The translations under genes and the position numbers were made by a program. 64,000 bases of DNA from NCBI RefSeq assembly GCF_020283565.1, contig NC_060059.1:38742338-38806337 (forward strand). Reading direction: 5' to 3'. The DNA is from Trifolium pratense (Eukaryota; Streptophyta; Magnoliopsida; Fabales; Fabaceae). The notes beneath the pieces were generated by a model that ran no database searches, was not told the DNA's origin, and saw nothing but the letters and a program-made list of their open reading frames with translations. Below, piece after piece: positions 24,575 to 37,028 of this stretch (its first letter is position 1; every line of letters begins with the position of its first letter).

Positions 24575-24662
24575 TAATAACAGGGCTAAGTCCGAAAGAG
24601 GAAAATTACACAGAAATCAAGTGGGGTAGTAACCCCCAAACATCACAGCATCTAGTAGAGTG
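24575..24662 (-). repeat. LINE 3'-end remnant
   Basis: The plus-strand string ATCAAGTGGGGTAGTAACCC-CAAACATCA closely parallels GATTAAGCACGGGGTAGTAATCCCCATAACATCA at the 3' end of the LINE at 31818-32103, so both are probably tails of the same LINE family on the minus strand. Confidence 0.5.
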
Positions 24663-24895
24663 ACCGTGTCCGGCATTGCTCCGTTCCGACATCTGGTGAA
24701 GTGGAGGGATTGTGTACTTGTAGGTTCCCCAATGCTCAAGTCAGTGAGAGTGAAACAAATATTTTCTGTAAGTAAGTATGGGTACCTGACTTCACTGCAC
24801 GAGTGGAGTATATATAGCTCTCCATATGCGGGTGCACCACAATAATGTTCCATTGAAAAGCCATCAGCCGGTGAATATCTTCACCAAAGTTTAGC
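24663..24895. other. Unclassified GC-richer segment, LTR-like
   Basis: This block is compositionally unlike its neighbours. It has a TATA-like TATATATAGCTCTCC at about 24808-24822 preceded by GAAGTGGAGGGATTGTG and CTCAAGTCAGTGAG. It could be a fragment of an LTR (U3/R region). No partner LTR or coding domain is visible, so the family is unknown. Confidence 0.35.
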
Positions 24896-24908
24896 CTAGC
24901 ATGCTTCT

Positions 24909-25257
24909 ATATGCTAATATTTATATCTATATATTATTAAAAAAAAATATGGTCAAAGCAAGATAAGTGAATAGTGTTATTTAGTCAAAATAGCTCTTAT
25001 CAAATGGGACGGAGGCAGTATTAGGATAAAAACTACCCGATTAAAAATATGTGACTGAGATATTTTAATGCGTTAAACGTTCATAGTAGTAGTTCTAGGT
25101 CCACTTTCACGTTGACAATACTCATTGAGACAAATCTAATAAAATCTCATATGCTAATATTTATCTTTATATATTAGTAAAAAATTATGGTCAAAGTAGC
25201 TTATATAAATAGTACACATTGTTTAATTGTGACAATTATTTTAGGACGAAGGGAGTA
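24909..25257. repeat. Two direct copies of a MITE right half
   Basis: ATATGCTAATATTTAT...TATTA-TAAAAAA-TATGGTCAAAG occurs at about 24909-25021 and again at 25149-25257. Each ends in GGGACGGAGGCAGTA or GGACGAAGGGAGTA, Stowaway-like ends. No matching left ends were found. Confidence 0.6.
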
Positions 25258-26181
25258 CAAGCTTATACAATAAAGACACCTCTTTCATTTTGGGTACGTA
25301 AGCTTATTTTGGCAATGTAAAGAAGACATCAGTGTTCTCATAGATGCTCAAGGTGTTCTTTGTGGAAGTTTTTCTTATTTTCATGAGACAAAGATTAAGG
25401 GTACTAACAAACTTCAAACATTACCCTTGTTCGTATATGATTATAGACATGAGATTTTAAAAAATAAATATTAAAATGGAAAAAAGGAATTATCAATATT
25501 AAATAAAATAACGGAAATGTTAATCGGTATCTTTGAGACGCTCTTTAAAGATCTTAAAATTTAAATAATAAACTTTTACAAAAATATGTGGAGTTAATGT
25601 ATTTAAAATTGAAATGTTTAATCTTTTATAATAAAATTTTTAAAAAGTTTCATAGAAATACTCATTAGCAAGACTCATAAAATAATACTACGATCATTTT
25701 GAAACTATTTCCGAATAAATTTAAACTTTATCATTTGAGATTATATATAAGACTAAACTCTTAGTAGCTGACTGACACCTGATAGACAAAAAAATACTTC
25801 TTTTTTTTCGTTCTTAATACTTATTAATTAATGATAAAAAATAATTACATAAAGGGTGATGTATTTTAATATTTTTTTTTGTAAATAGATTGATTATTAT
25901 TGAACATTTAGTCAAAATAAATTAGTAAATATATTTAGTCAAATTGGATAATCTTTTCCTTTCATTTCTCTCCATTATAATAAAAAGGAAAAAGCAGAAA
26001 AAATATACTAAAATATTGAGAGAAAAATGAGTAATTAATTTTGTCAAAAAAAAGTAATTAATATTATAAAGATAGTTAAAAGTTTAATTTATTTTAAAAT
26101 ATATTTTTCAAAGAGATTAATATTATTAAACATGGTATTAAATAGAGTCAAAAAAGCTTTGGCTAAAATGAAAGAGTAAGA
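25258..26181. other. Intergenic, very AT-rich
   Basis: No gene is seen. The sequence is rich in A/T homopolymers, without recognisable protein similarity. Confidence 0.5.
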
Positions 26182-26528
26182 CAAGTGGTGCACGGTGCAC
26201 CAGTTATCAATAACTCTATAACGAATACGAATTTTATAAAATGCACCGTTGGATAGAAAGTTTATATCGTATAGATCATTCATATAAATTTTTAAAAAAA
26301 TTGAAAATCATTTGATATGTTATTGAGACTCATCAAAATTAACGGTTTATGAATTTTATTACATACCGTTAATTTTGATAGGTCTCAATAACACGTCAAA
26401 TGATTTTCAATTTTTAAAAAATTTATATGGATGATTTATACGATATAAACTTTCTATCCAACGGTAAATTTTGTAAAATTTGTATTCGTTATCGGGTTAT
26501 TGATAAGTGGTACACCGTGCACCACTTG
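26182..26528. mobile_element. Foldback MITE, 347 bp, nearly entirely palindromic
   Basis: The left arm starts CAAGTGGTGCACGGTGCACC and the right arm ends in the inverted copy (GGTACACCGTGCACCACTTG). The inversion continues inward for about 165 bp, meeting around AACGGTTTATGAATTTTATTACATACCGTT at 26340-26370. There are only scattered mismatches between arms. It has no coding capacity, and no convincing target-site duplication was found. Confidence 0.85.
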
Positions 26529-26809
26529 ATGAACTTGTGCATAATAGTAGCGGCCAATCAAAAAAAAAATTGAGTAAATATATTTAGTCAAATTGGATAA
26601 TCTCTTTCATTTATGTCTCTCAATTAAATAAAAAAGAAAAAGAAAACTAAAAAATTGAGAAATAATAAAAAGTATTTTCTTCAGTCTTTTTTATAAAAGA
26701 TACTTCACCTATCTAGATACATTAAATAATTAACGTATCTGATCTATAATATAGACCAAATACATTAATTATTCAATGAATCTAGAAAATTAAACGTCTC
26801 TTATAAAAA

Positions 26810-26868
26810 GACAAGAATGAATACTAATTAAGGATGAAAAGACAAGAATGAATACTAATTAAGGATGT
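26810..26868. repeat. Tandem duplication of a ~29-bp unit
   Basis: AGACAAGAATGAATACTAAT-TAAGGATG occurs twice back to back. It lies between a Stowaway-like inverted segment (26680-26810) and the PP2C promoter region. Confidence 0.8.
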
Positions 26869-27936
26869 AGAGATATTTATTTAGTACTTATGACAAAAAA
26901 ACACTAATAATTTATATTATAATAAATAAAAGAAGAAATGATAAATTGCATATCCATACATGTAACATGTAACATTATTGTAAACGTATCTATATAGAGA
27001 CTAGAGATAAGAGAGTGTCCATATACAACAATTGAACCAAACAAAACTAATTTTTTATCATTAAAAAGAACAAAAAATGTTTATGAAAATGTTAGTGGAT
27101 GAACAAAGTTGTGGAAATTTCTGTGTCACAAAAACCAGAAAGTCTTCTCCTTTTCATTCTTTATTCTGACTCATCACTAGTGGCAACACTACTTGTGTTT
27201 TCTCCACTCTCTCTCTCTCTCTCTACCAACTACTCTCTCTCTTTCATCACACTTCTTTTATGTCTTGGTACACTTCTTCACCCTCCCTATCAACCCATCA
27301 TTTATTTCTTCATTCCACCTTCACCTCAATCATAAAAAATCAATCTTTATTGTATTCTTGAATTGTTTGTTTACAAAGTTTCTCTCCATTTTCAAGTGAG
27401 AATTTTTTTAAAAAAATTATATTTTTAGCTCATATTTTTTATTTACTACTCATATTCTCATCTGGGTCTTCCTTGTTCTTCATGATTATGAATTCTACAT
27501 TCTGTTTAGCTAAAATTATTGCTTCTCTCTTTATTTTGATTTTCATCATTGTTCACATATTTCCTTGCCTAATTAACATCTAATTTTTTTAAAAAAAATA
27601 TTAATTTTACAACTCTGCTTGTAAACGTATCTATATATTTAATATTTTTTAACTCTGCTTGCTTTGTCTGTTTTTATTTTGATATTTTATATTCAAGTTT
27701 TTAATTCCTTGTTTTTTAATATTTTTTCTTGAACCCTGACATTGAGAAAAAAACAGAAAGGTAACAAAAAAAATTACATGATTCCTCTTGCTTTGACTTG
27801 AGACTTGTTCCTATGTAGTAGAATTGCAAAAGTTATGTTTGGTTTTGTATTATATTTTTTGGTATAAGTTTTCTTTACTTTTCATGCTTGAAGAAGTAAA
27901 AGTAATGTTTGTTTTTGTTTTAATTTGGATGTAGCA

Positions 27937-30900
27937 ATGGGAACAAGTCTAAGCATTCCCAAAACTGAAAAGTTTTCTGAAGATGGTGAAAATGACCAGC
28001 TTAGATATGGATTATCATCTATGCAAGGATGGCGTGCAACAATGGAAGATGCAGTAAGTAGTAATCAATCACTCAAAATATTACTACTAGTGTGTGAATG
28101 GATTTTTCTTAGCTTATTGTGAAGCACATACACTCTGTGTGTCCCGATGTTGGACACACGTTGACACATATGATTACATTTGAGTTATGTCATTTTCTCA
28201 TATTATTATCGGTGTCCACGTGTCAATGTCGTGTCTGTATTCATGTTTTTGCAATTGAGAATGTAAGTTTATTTAAAGCTTCTACACTCTATCATTTTGG
28301 TAGAATTGTAGAAACAGTTATATGTGATCCAATTATAGTGTTCTGCATAGTTGAGCTTTGCTTAATGTAGAAACAATTATATGTGATCCAATTATAGTGT
28401 TCTGCATAGTTGAGCTTTGCTTAATGTGTGAAGTTGGAAAATTGTATTGTTGTTAGGTGGTAAGAAGATGTAATTTTATCTTTTATTCTTGTTAGAATAA
28501 AATCCATTTATGTTTAATTTATTAGGATTATAGTCATAGATTAGGATTTCAATTAGAAAATCATACCAACTGGAATTTATTCTATATGTTATATTATAAA
28601 TAGCGGTGAGTGTGGTTTGATTTAGACACAGAAATCTCAAATTCAACAATTCACATGTATTAGAGAAAATGAGTTGTTTGTGTTGATTGAATTATGTTTA
28701 GTATAGTACCATTAACGATGCTTTTAACTTTGTATTTTGGAACTCATTTCATGGTATTTGTGTTTCTTAGATTGCTTGAGTTGAACATCAATATGTAGTT
28801 GACTTCTATCATTGTTTTATTTTGCTAGCATGCGGCACATCTTGATGTGGATTCATCCACTTCTTTTTTTGGCGTTTATGACGGTCATGGAGGTAAAATT
28901 TTAATAAAGTTTGGTTATTCATGCACGTCAGTGATTCAAGCCAGGAAAAGAGGAGAATATTACAGAAATTATGTGTTTGTAATCAATATGTTATATGTGC
29001 TCACATAACACAAATTTTTCAGGTAAGGCGGTTGCAAAGTTTTGCGCCAAGTATCTTCACCAACAGGTACTCAAGAGTGAAGAATACATAGCTGGAGATG
29101 TTGGAACATCTCTTCAGAAAGCATTTTTCAGGTAAGCTAAAAAAAGAGAGCCTGTTGTGAAGTTTATCTTGCATGCATCATTTGTCTGCTGTTGAAATGG
29201 ATATCATAGAAGAAAAAGTAACCACTAGTTCCTCGTTAATGGATGGTTTTCTCATACTGTTTTGAAAGTAATAAAAAGTGAGTTATGAACATCATTTTTG
29301 GTTATTATGCAGAATGGACGAGATGATGCGTGGTCAAAGGGGATGGAGGGAACTAGCAGTCTTGGGTGATAAGGTAAAAGGGTTCAATGGAATGATTGAA
29401 GGATTGATTCGGTCTCCAAGATGCAGTGGCGATAATAAGGACCAAAGTGATGATGATTGGACCTTTGAGAAGGTAGGGATGATGTGGAATGTATACTTCA
29501 ATTCTCAATTTTCAGCATTCGTACAACTTTCGTTTGATATACTTAGTTTCTGGCATTATTAATTTGATCTTTTTACATTGTAAGCAGGGGCCTCATTCTG
29601 ATTTTGATGGACCGACTTCAGGAAGTACTGCCTGTGTCGCAATCATTCGAAACAACCTACTTTTTGTTGCAAATGCTGGTGATTCACGCTGCGTAATATC
29701 TAGGAACGGTCAGGTAACTTCAAAATGGAAATTATTGGTCTTTTATTTCGGTCTTTTTATTTTGTAGGCTATGTGTTAAGTAGAAACTTCAAGATAACGA
29801 CATAACTTTATTCTGACTATGGATTTTTGTTCTACAGGCATACAATTTATCTAGAGACCACAAACCTGAACTTGCGATTGAGAAGGAAAGAATATATAAA
29901 GCTGGTGGTTTTATTCATGCAGGACGAGTTAACGGGAGTTTAAATCTTGCAAGAGCTATAGGTATATACCGACCTACCGGCAAGTGAGCTTCCTTTATTC
30001 AGTTTTAACCTTAGTAAGTGACATTCCCCCCTGCCTTTAGTTAGGCAAATACATTAATTTATGAACACGATAAATGATAATTTTAGTGCACCAAAAATAA
30101 AAGGAATCTTACTATTATTTCTATTTTGTATGCTTTATTTCGGTTACTTAGGAGGCAAGAGGGGGTAAACTTGCATGCATGTTGTTTGGTTTCATATTGC
30201 ATAATTGAAGATTTCAAGATATATAACTGCTTTGTGAAGATACGCTTATATGGTTTCTATAGTTTCCATTAAACACGTTTCAATATTCTGCAGGTGACAT
30301 GGATTTTAAGAATAATAGATTTCTTTCTGCTGAAAAACAAGCTGTGACCGCCAATCCAGACATAAACACTGTAAGTATGCTCACATGCAAATCAGATTAC
30401 GTAATAGCAATATGGTAGAATCAATAATGAAATGCTTAGTCAAGATTCTTCGTATATGCTACTCCTACTTCTACATGTTTTCAACTTTTAGTAATGTTAT
30501 GACTGATAGTTTTGGTTTTGACATGTTATAATAGGTTGACCTTCATGACGAAGATGAATTTATGGTGATAGCTTGTGATGGCATATGGTATGATTCTTAT
30601 TTCTTATGCTTTATATTCCCATTTTAGTTTAAATGTCATTTCTTGAAAATTCTTGAGTAAGTTGAGTTGTTATTCTTACGTTTCAGGGATTGTTTGTCAA
30701 GCCAACAATTGGTAGATTTTGTACGTCAAGAACTTCTCTTGGTGAGTGTTCATGTTATACATTTTTGTTCATGATTAGCGATCGAAGTTATTATTTCAAT
30801 GTAGTTTAGCTGATTTGTGTAACAAATGGTTTTGACATGATACAATCTTTTTATATCACAGAAAACCAAACTTTCTGAGGTTTGTGAAAGAGTGCTAGAC

Positions 30901-31059
30901 CGGTGTTTGGCGCCATCATTAGCTGTTGGTGATGGATGCGATAACATGACAATGATCTTGGTGCAGTTCAAAAAACCGGTGCAGACTAGTGCACCAGCTC
31001 AAGAACAATCACCTTCAAATGAACAAGGTGCATCTGAACCAAGATTGGAGGACTGTTGA
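27937..31059 (+). CDS. Protein phosphatase 2C family protein
   Basis: Ten coding exons: 27937-28053, 28829-28892, 29023-29131, 29313-29472, 29588-29713, 29838-29961, 30294-30370, 30535-30587, 30687-30741 and 30862-31059, 360 residues. It starts [20 protein letters not shown]; Gly2 makes N-myristoylation possible. Metal-binding and catalytic motifs are present: [36 protein letters not shown] and [16 protein letters not shown] Mn/Mg-dependent Ser/Thr phosphatase is expected; it resembles the Arabidopsis At2g25070/At4g31860 type by memory. The C-terminal ~40 residues are polar and disordered. The ATG lies two bases after an AG acceptor, so a leader intron (about 27396-27934) probably follows a CT-rich 5' UTR (27205-27240). 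Confidence 0.95.
28309..28427 (+). repeat. 59-bp tandem duplication in PP2C intron 1
   Basis: TAGAAACARTTATATGTGAT...GAGCTTTGCTTAATG occurs twice with one visible mismatch. It is a recent local duplication inside intron 1, with no effect on coding. Confidence 0.9.
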
Positions 31060-31817
31060 AGTTGTCAGTTTTGTGTAACAATACTACATGCATACATGTA
31101 TATTGTATAGTATGGACCTATGCTTAGAAAATGTCTAGATGGTCATTTTCACTCTTAATTAGCATTTTATAAAACAATTATCAACCCCTAGCTTACTTTT
31201 TCAAAACTATAATGTGTTTTGCTTGTTCAATAAGCGTCTCCAATTAACCAAGTGGTTGAGTTCATGGTGCTTCAGGTAAGGGCGAATTGTTCGAGAGAAC
31301 ATTTAGTCGTACTTTATTTATCTCTTCACTTAATTCCAGATTACTAAGATTCCTTTATCTTGAAAACCGGAGGGTTAAAGTCCAAAAAAAGTGGCTCCTT
31401 AGTATTTCTAGTTATTAGTATTAGCAACAACAATCTGCAGGCATTTTGAGGTGTTTGAGTTGTCTTTATTAGTTAATTGAGGGATTTTGGTCACAGTTTA
31501 AGGTTTTGTCAAAAATACTTTTTTTGTTGTTTATATTTATGTTTAGAGGGATCATATCCTTACATTTAAAGTAACAAAAAATATATTTTGAAGAAACTGA
31601 TGCCATATGTACATTAGGGGACCGGATCCTCTCTGGTCAATGAAGAATTCAGTCAAATCCGAACCATTCATTAATTTTTTACATGTGTTTCAATAATTAA
31701 AATAAATAAATGGAGGGTGTGGATCCACACTTTATTCCCTCCCGTGTGTGATTCTGACGGGAGACAATATGTTTCCGTACATTAGCTCATCATAAAATGT
31801 AGACCTAAACCTTAATT
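31060..31817. other. Intergenic, 3' flank of PP2C
   Basis: Contains the PP2C 3' UTR and AT-rich spacer. No gene is seen. Confidence 0.5.
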
Positions 31818-32103
31818 TTTATTTTATTACAAGGCCAAAGGAAAAAAAAACTACAACGAGATTAAGCACGGGGTAGTAATCCCCATAACATCAGCAACAC
31901 ATGACTCAACTTAGTAGGAAGTCTCAAAGAATCTGCTACCATCCGCCAAGGAACAATCAATATTAGCCAAGACATTAGTACACTGGTTGACTTTACGATA
32001 GGAATGATGCACAATGAACTTCCAATCTAGCTCGAATATTTGTCGAATCTTCTGAACTAGAGTACTTCCTCGAGGGCTGCCCTGAGGGCTACCCTGACTA
32101 GGC
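31818..32103 (-). pseudogene. LINE 3' fragment (RNase H C-terminus)
   Basis: On the minus strand a frame reads IFELDWKFIVHHSYRKVNQCTNVLAN, which matches the end of the RNase H domain in plant LINEs (WxxxIxHxYREGNxCADxLAN). It continues to a stop codon and a degraded tail, and ends in an A-rich run at about 31845-31854. It is 5'-truncated, with its break about 20 bp downstream of the LURP-one gene stop codon. Confidence 0.7.
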
Positions 32104-32123
32104 TAGAAGCAGAGATAGAAAAC

Positions 32124-33312
32124 TTAATCAAGGGTCACAACTAGAGCCACAATGAATGCATAATCAATGTTGGGGTACACAGTGACCATGAACTTTTCCC
32201 TGCTAACCATAGTGCCATGCTTCTTATTTATCTGCAATAATAACAATACTAACAATTTTAGATATAATAAATATAAGTTTATTTTTGACAGAATAAATAT
32301 ATGTTATTGATCATACATTTCTTACAAATGAAGAAAAGTGTCTATTTTTTATTTTATTTTTTCCATTTTGAGAGTGGTATATTTCAATTTTCTACCATTT
32401 CTTTTTTGCATAAAACTAGTAATAATAAGTAAAAAATAAACCTGAGCAACAACATTGTTGGATTCACCAATATGAACATTCCAAGATTGTCCAGATAAAT
32501 TTGCTTTGACAGTGAAGTCACAAATTTCTGTGTTATTATTTGCCAAAAACACATTTAATTTGGTCCTTAGTTGTATTAATGAAGAACGCTTCCTAGTAAA
32601 GATAAGATCCTTTGGTTCTGAGCTTTCACCTCTATATGCTTTCCAACTATCATCAGCTGCTAGCAGCTGCAAAAACAAAGTAGTTGCTATCATTTATACG
32701 TGTTACAACTCGATACTCCCTCTCTGAAATGAAATATATAAAAAATTCAAAAATTCAAATATATATTCCGTCTAAATTTTAGAACAAATATATATATTTG
32801 ACTTTTTGAATTATTTTTTCGTGCATTTCATTCCACAGAGAGAGTACTAATTATCAAGAAGGGAAAAATATAGTAAGAAAGAAAATTGGGTGATTTTTGA
32901 ATAGTGATGAACTAACCGATCTACGAAGATGGAGAATGGGATTTCCGTTAGCATCAAATAAGAAACGGTGTTGGCGGGGTGTTACAAAGGTTACAAGTGA
33001 ACTTTTAACGGTGAAAACGATGTTGTCGTTGATGTCTTTGACAGTGAAGTTATCTCTTAAAGTCTTTTCCTTTGTGATTATCAAATCAATAGCATGTGTA
33101 GCTGAAATTTTTCAAACCAAGAAAATGGTAAAAGGATGTTTGGATACAACTTACAAAACACTTTTTATAGACAAACAAATAAATATACTTAGGAAAAGTG
33201 GTTTTAATAATCACTTAGTAAAAATTGTCCCAAGAACAAGGTTGATACCTGGAGCACAGTATTGAGGGTTGATGATGGCAGTTGTAGAGAGTGGTGGATG
33301 TTGATTTGCCAT
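32124..33312 (-). CDS. LURP-one-related protein, copy 1
   Basis: Coding exons are 33249-33312, 32917-33101, 32442-32666 and 32124-32231, 193 residues, intact. It begins MANQHPPLSTTAIINPQYCAP and shows LOR/DUF567 features: NFTVKDINDNIVFTVKS, HRFLFDANGNPILHLRRS, DDSWKAYRGES, LRTKLNVFLANN, CDFTVKANLSGQSWNVHIGES and VTVYPNIDYAFIVALVVTLD. The fold is tubby-C-like. The Arabidopsis founder LURP1 is needed for basal defence against a downy mildew; this copy's role is unknown. First of three tandem genes with identical intron positions. Confidence 0.93.
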
Positions 33313-34053
33313 GATGATGATTGAATTAATATCAAAGAATGAGTTTTAGAGATGTTTGTCTTTGTTGAATGTAGAATGAATTATGTCCCATAGTTTGGCA
33401 CCTAATATATATACACATGTGATATTTGGATAGGATTTGAAATTGTCAACCATGTTTCTTTTGACACAAGGTTTGAAATTGTGTCAAAATTGTCAACCAT
33501 GTTGAAAAGTAAGGTTTGAACAAGATTAATTTTTTATTTAATATTGAAAGAAAAACTCAATTCATTCCCAACTTAATACTACTAACTTTTGTTTTGAAAG
33601 ATTTTTTTGGTTACAAGTATAGGCGATGACTTTCGGCCTAACGATATTTACTCTGTCAATTGAATTAACACTTGTGGATAAACTATAATGTGTTTTGCTT
33701 TTTCAATAAGGGATTCTAAATATTTGTATTTTTAGTTAGAGTTTGTTTAACATGTGCAGTATTGCATGTATATTAAAATAACCAAAAATAGTAATTTTTT
33801 TATTAAAAAGTAATTATTATTTTGAACCTTTTTTTTTTACTTAAATTATTTTGAACTTCTTAAAATGTGCAAAATTTGCACATGATAAAAAAAGAAACTC
33901 TTTTAATTATTAATTAGTATTAGGAAAAACAATCAACTGTGGTATGGGTTATTCGGTGAAGAATATTAGGATATTGTTGAATATGGAGTGGGAGGTTCTC
34001 AGCTCTCATTCTTAGAGAGAAGCTTATCAATATGCATATAGGTTGCTAGATAT
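33313..34053. other. Intergenic between LURP-one copies 1 and 2
   Basis: Promoter side of copy 1. It is AT-rich with no gene. TGTCAACCATGTT-type words recur at 33440-33510. Confidence 0.45.
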
Positions 34054-34185
34054 AATTTTTTTTCTAAATAGCTTAGTAGTTAGAAAATTCACCTTAAAGG
34101 TGAATAAGTGGAGTATCTCGGATTTAACCTGGGCTCCTGCACATATAGTGCGATGTCCCTATACCAACTGAGCTAAGTTCACGGA
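34054..34185 (-). repeat. tRNA-derived SINE
   Basis: The minus strand begins CCGTGAACTTAGCTCAGTTGG, a near-perfect pol III A box. It has a decayed B box (GGTTAAATCC) about 45 nt later, a body GATACTCCACTTATTCACC, and ends in an A-rich run. Related, more decayed copies in the same orientation are at about 10424-10480, 42805-42952 and 43586-43687. The B box and acceptor stem are degraded, so it is not a tRNA gene. Confidence 0.75.
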
Positions 34186-34490
34186 AACTGCTAGATATAA
34201 TTTTTATTAATACTACTAACTGTTTTGAAAGATAAAAAAGACCACATTGAACATATATTTATACATACAAAGAGTAACTTTATTAAAAGTATTACACATT
34301 AACTATCCTTACATTTAAAGAACAAAAAAAAAGTACATAATTAACAATATAAACTTAAGTGTTTTTAAGGGTCAATATATTGAGCTGAGTGAAAAAAAAA
34401 ATTATACAATATCATATAAAGTTTTAAAAAATAATAACATAATAACATACTAGTATATATACATAAAAAAAAAAACTAGTATAGAAAAAA

Positions 34491-37028
34491 TTAAAAAATA
34501 GAGCTTTTTCTGGTTGAACTTGTTAGGGTCACAGTTAAAGCCACAATGAATGCATAATCGATGTTGGGGCACACGGTTACCATGAACTTTTCCCTGCTGA
34601 ATAAAGCACGAGGCTTCCTATTTATCTGCAGTAATTAATAACAATAACAATTTTAGATCAAATAATATTTTGATCTAAGAAATGAAGGATGTAGTTTTTC
34701 TATATATGTTATCTAGTTAAGAAAATATTGTTTTTGTAAATATGATCTATAGAAATATTTCATGTAATATACAAAAATTGAGATTAAAATTTTAATATAC
34801 ATCCATTAATTCATTTTAAAATATGAAACTTTAATTACTATAAACTACTTTAGAAAAGGCCATGTTTGATGGATTAAAAAATTTCAAACTCAATTGTCAA
34901 AAAAAAAAAAAAAAATCAAACTCTCAAACCAAAAATAATAAAAAATCAAACTCATTTTTCATATACTAACGATAAGGTTAGGCATAGCTAGTTCAGCCAT
35001 TGGGTTCGGTCTAGTGGTAAGAGATTCGGGTAGTATGCATAATGTATTAGGTTCGATCCTCTCTACCTCCATTGTAACAAAAAAAAAGGGTTAGGCATAG
35101 CTTTATATAAAAAACTATAAGGTTATGCGCGTCTAATATATTTTGTTTTGTTTACAATTGCAACGAGGATCGAATCTAGGAGCTCATGCATTCATACTAT
35201 GAAAATCTTTCCCCACTACATCAAACCTGGTAGCTTAGTTAGGCCTAATATATGTTTCTCGTAATATATTTACTTTTCTGATTAAAAAAGCAACAATTAT
35301 CTCTATAAGGAGTACATTTTGCACCACACTCTTTACTTTTTACACCCTAAATTTTCTTTCTGAAAATATTATCCATTCACATCACCTTGCTTAAGATTCA
35401 TTTTCAAAATTTAACAAAATCAAATTTAACAAAATCAATTTAACTCTCTTTTCTAACAATAATAAATATTACTTCGGTTTTATTATAAAAAAAATAAAAT
35501 AAACAACTCTCTCTTTAGATTTATTAAATAATTAACGTATTGAGTCTATAATATAGATAAGATATATCAATTATTCAATAAATCTAAAAAGTCAACAATT
35601 TTAATAGGAGGTAGTATAAACCTGAGCAATAACATTGTCGGATCTGCCTATGAGAACCTTCCATGATTGTCCAGAAAAATCTGCTTTGACAGTGAAGTCA
35701 CAAACTTCATTGTTATTTGCCAAAAACACATTTAATTTGGTTCTTATTTGCATGTATTCAGAAGGCATCCTAGTAAAGATAAGATCCTTTGGTTCTTTAC
35801 TTTCACCTCTATATGCTTTCCAATTATCATCAGCTGCGAGTAGCTGCAAAAAACAAAGTAGTCGCTATCATTTAGTCTCTCTCTCTGAAATGAAATATAA
35901 ACAAAAATAATTCAAAAATTCAAATTTATTTGGTCTAAATTTTAGAACAAATATATATTTGATTTTTTGAATTATTTGTTTGTACATTTCACTCCACATA
36001 AAGAGTACTCATTATCAAGAAAATTGGGTGATTTTTGAATAGTTGTTGAACGAACCGATGTACGTAGATTGAGAATGGGGTTTCCGTTAGCATCATATAA
36101 GAATCGGTCTTCACGGGTTGCTAAGAATACTTCGGGAGAACTTTTAACTATGAAAACAACATTGTCATTGAGATCTTTAATAGTGAAGTTGTAGCTAAAT
36201 TTCTCCCTTATGACTATCAAATCAATTGAATGTGTAGCTGAAATCACAAACCAAAAAATAGTATAATGATGGATACATATTGATGCATCTTAGAATTAAG
36301 ATTTAAACATACTTCAACCATTCATCTCAGAAAATGACTCGGATTAGGATATAATAGTACAACTTAATAAATCATTTTTTAATTTATTTTATAAAAACAG
36401 TAAAGCATTTTATAGACAAACAAAGATTTATTCAATGAAAATACAAGTCTTGTATCAATCAATTTAGGGTGATTTACTATAGAGTTGAAAGCTTCTTTTC
36501 CCACTTTTTAATTCTTAAAAATTACTTCCGTCCAGAATTATCTCTGAACGTGAGATTTTTTTATTTATTTTTCTTTCCAAATTGGTAAATCTAAAGATTT
36601 CGAACTCCGATTCCTGTATATAAAATATGATGTCCCTACCAATCTCGATTTAAGTCACGGGGACTATTCCATGAAATAATTCTACTTGTTTACAAAAATT
36701 CTATTTATAGTCAAGAAATCCGTCTTTTGGAGATTGATTTAATAATAAGAATCTGTACGATTCACATGATATAATTCTGAACTAGCTAAAAATAAGCTAT
36801 GATAGAGACAATATAGATACTTATCATATCGATTTTTTTTTTACCCTATCCTACTAGTTTATAATATAACACAACTCTTAACTAGAAATACATTATATGA
36901 TAAATTTTAAGATAAACTCATGTCTCTTGACCAACTTAAATGTCTGACAAACATGGTAAATTCATACCTGGAGCACAGTATTGAGGGCCAATGATGGCAG
37001 TAGTAGAGGGTGGTGGTTGATTTGCCAT
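34491..37028 (-). CDS. LURP-one-related protein, copy 2
   Basis: Coding exons are 36968-37028, 36056-36237, 35622-35843 and 34491-34625, 199 residues, intact. It begins MANQPPPSTTAIIGPQYCAP. Intron positions equal those of copy 1, but the introns are longer (about 0.73 and 1.0 kb for the first and last), the last one holding SINE fragments. Differences from copy 1 include RSDNVIAQ for ESNNVVAQ, a Cys in VTVCPNIDYAF, and a C-terminal extension (TLTSSTRKSSIF) past the point where copy 1 ends. Function as for copy 1, by family only. Confidence 0.92.
34996..35235. repeat. Pair of short tRNA-like SINE fragments in opposite orientation
   Basis: At 34996-35090 (plus) GGTCTAGTGGTAAGAG (A-box-like) precedes GGTTCGATCCTCTC (B box) and an A run. 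At about 35150-35235 a related B box (GATTCGATCC on the minus strand) and A-rich tail appear in opposite orientation. Both lie in the last intron of LURP-one copy 2. Confidence 0.6.

Noticed and set aside
34054..34185. Possible tRNA gene (A and B boxes)
   Set aside because: B box and acceptor stem are degraded, the cloverleaf is not complete and the segment has a non-tRNA body and tail; read as SINE.
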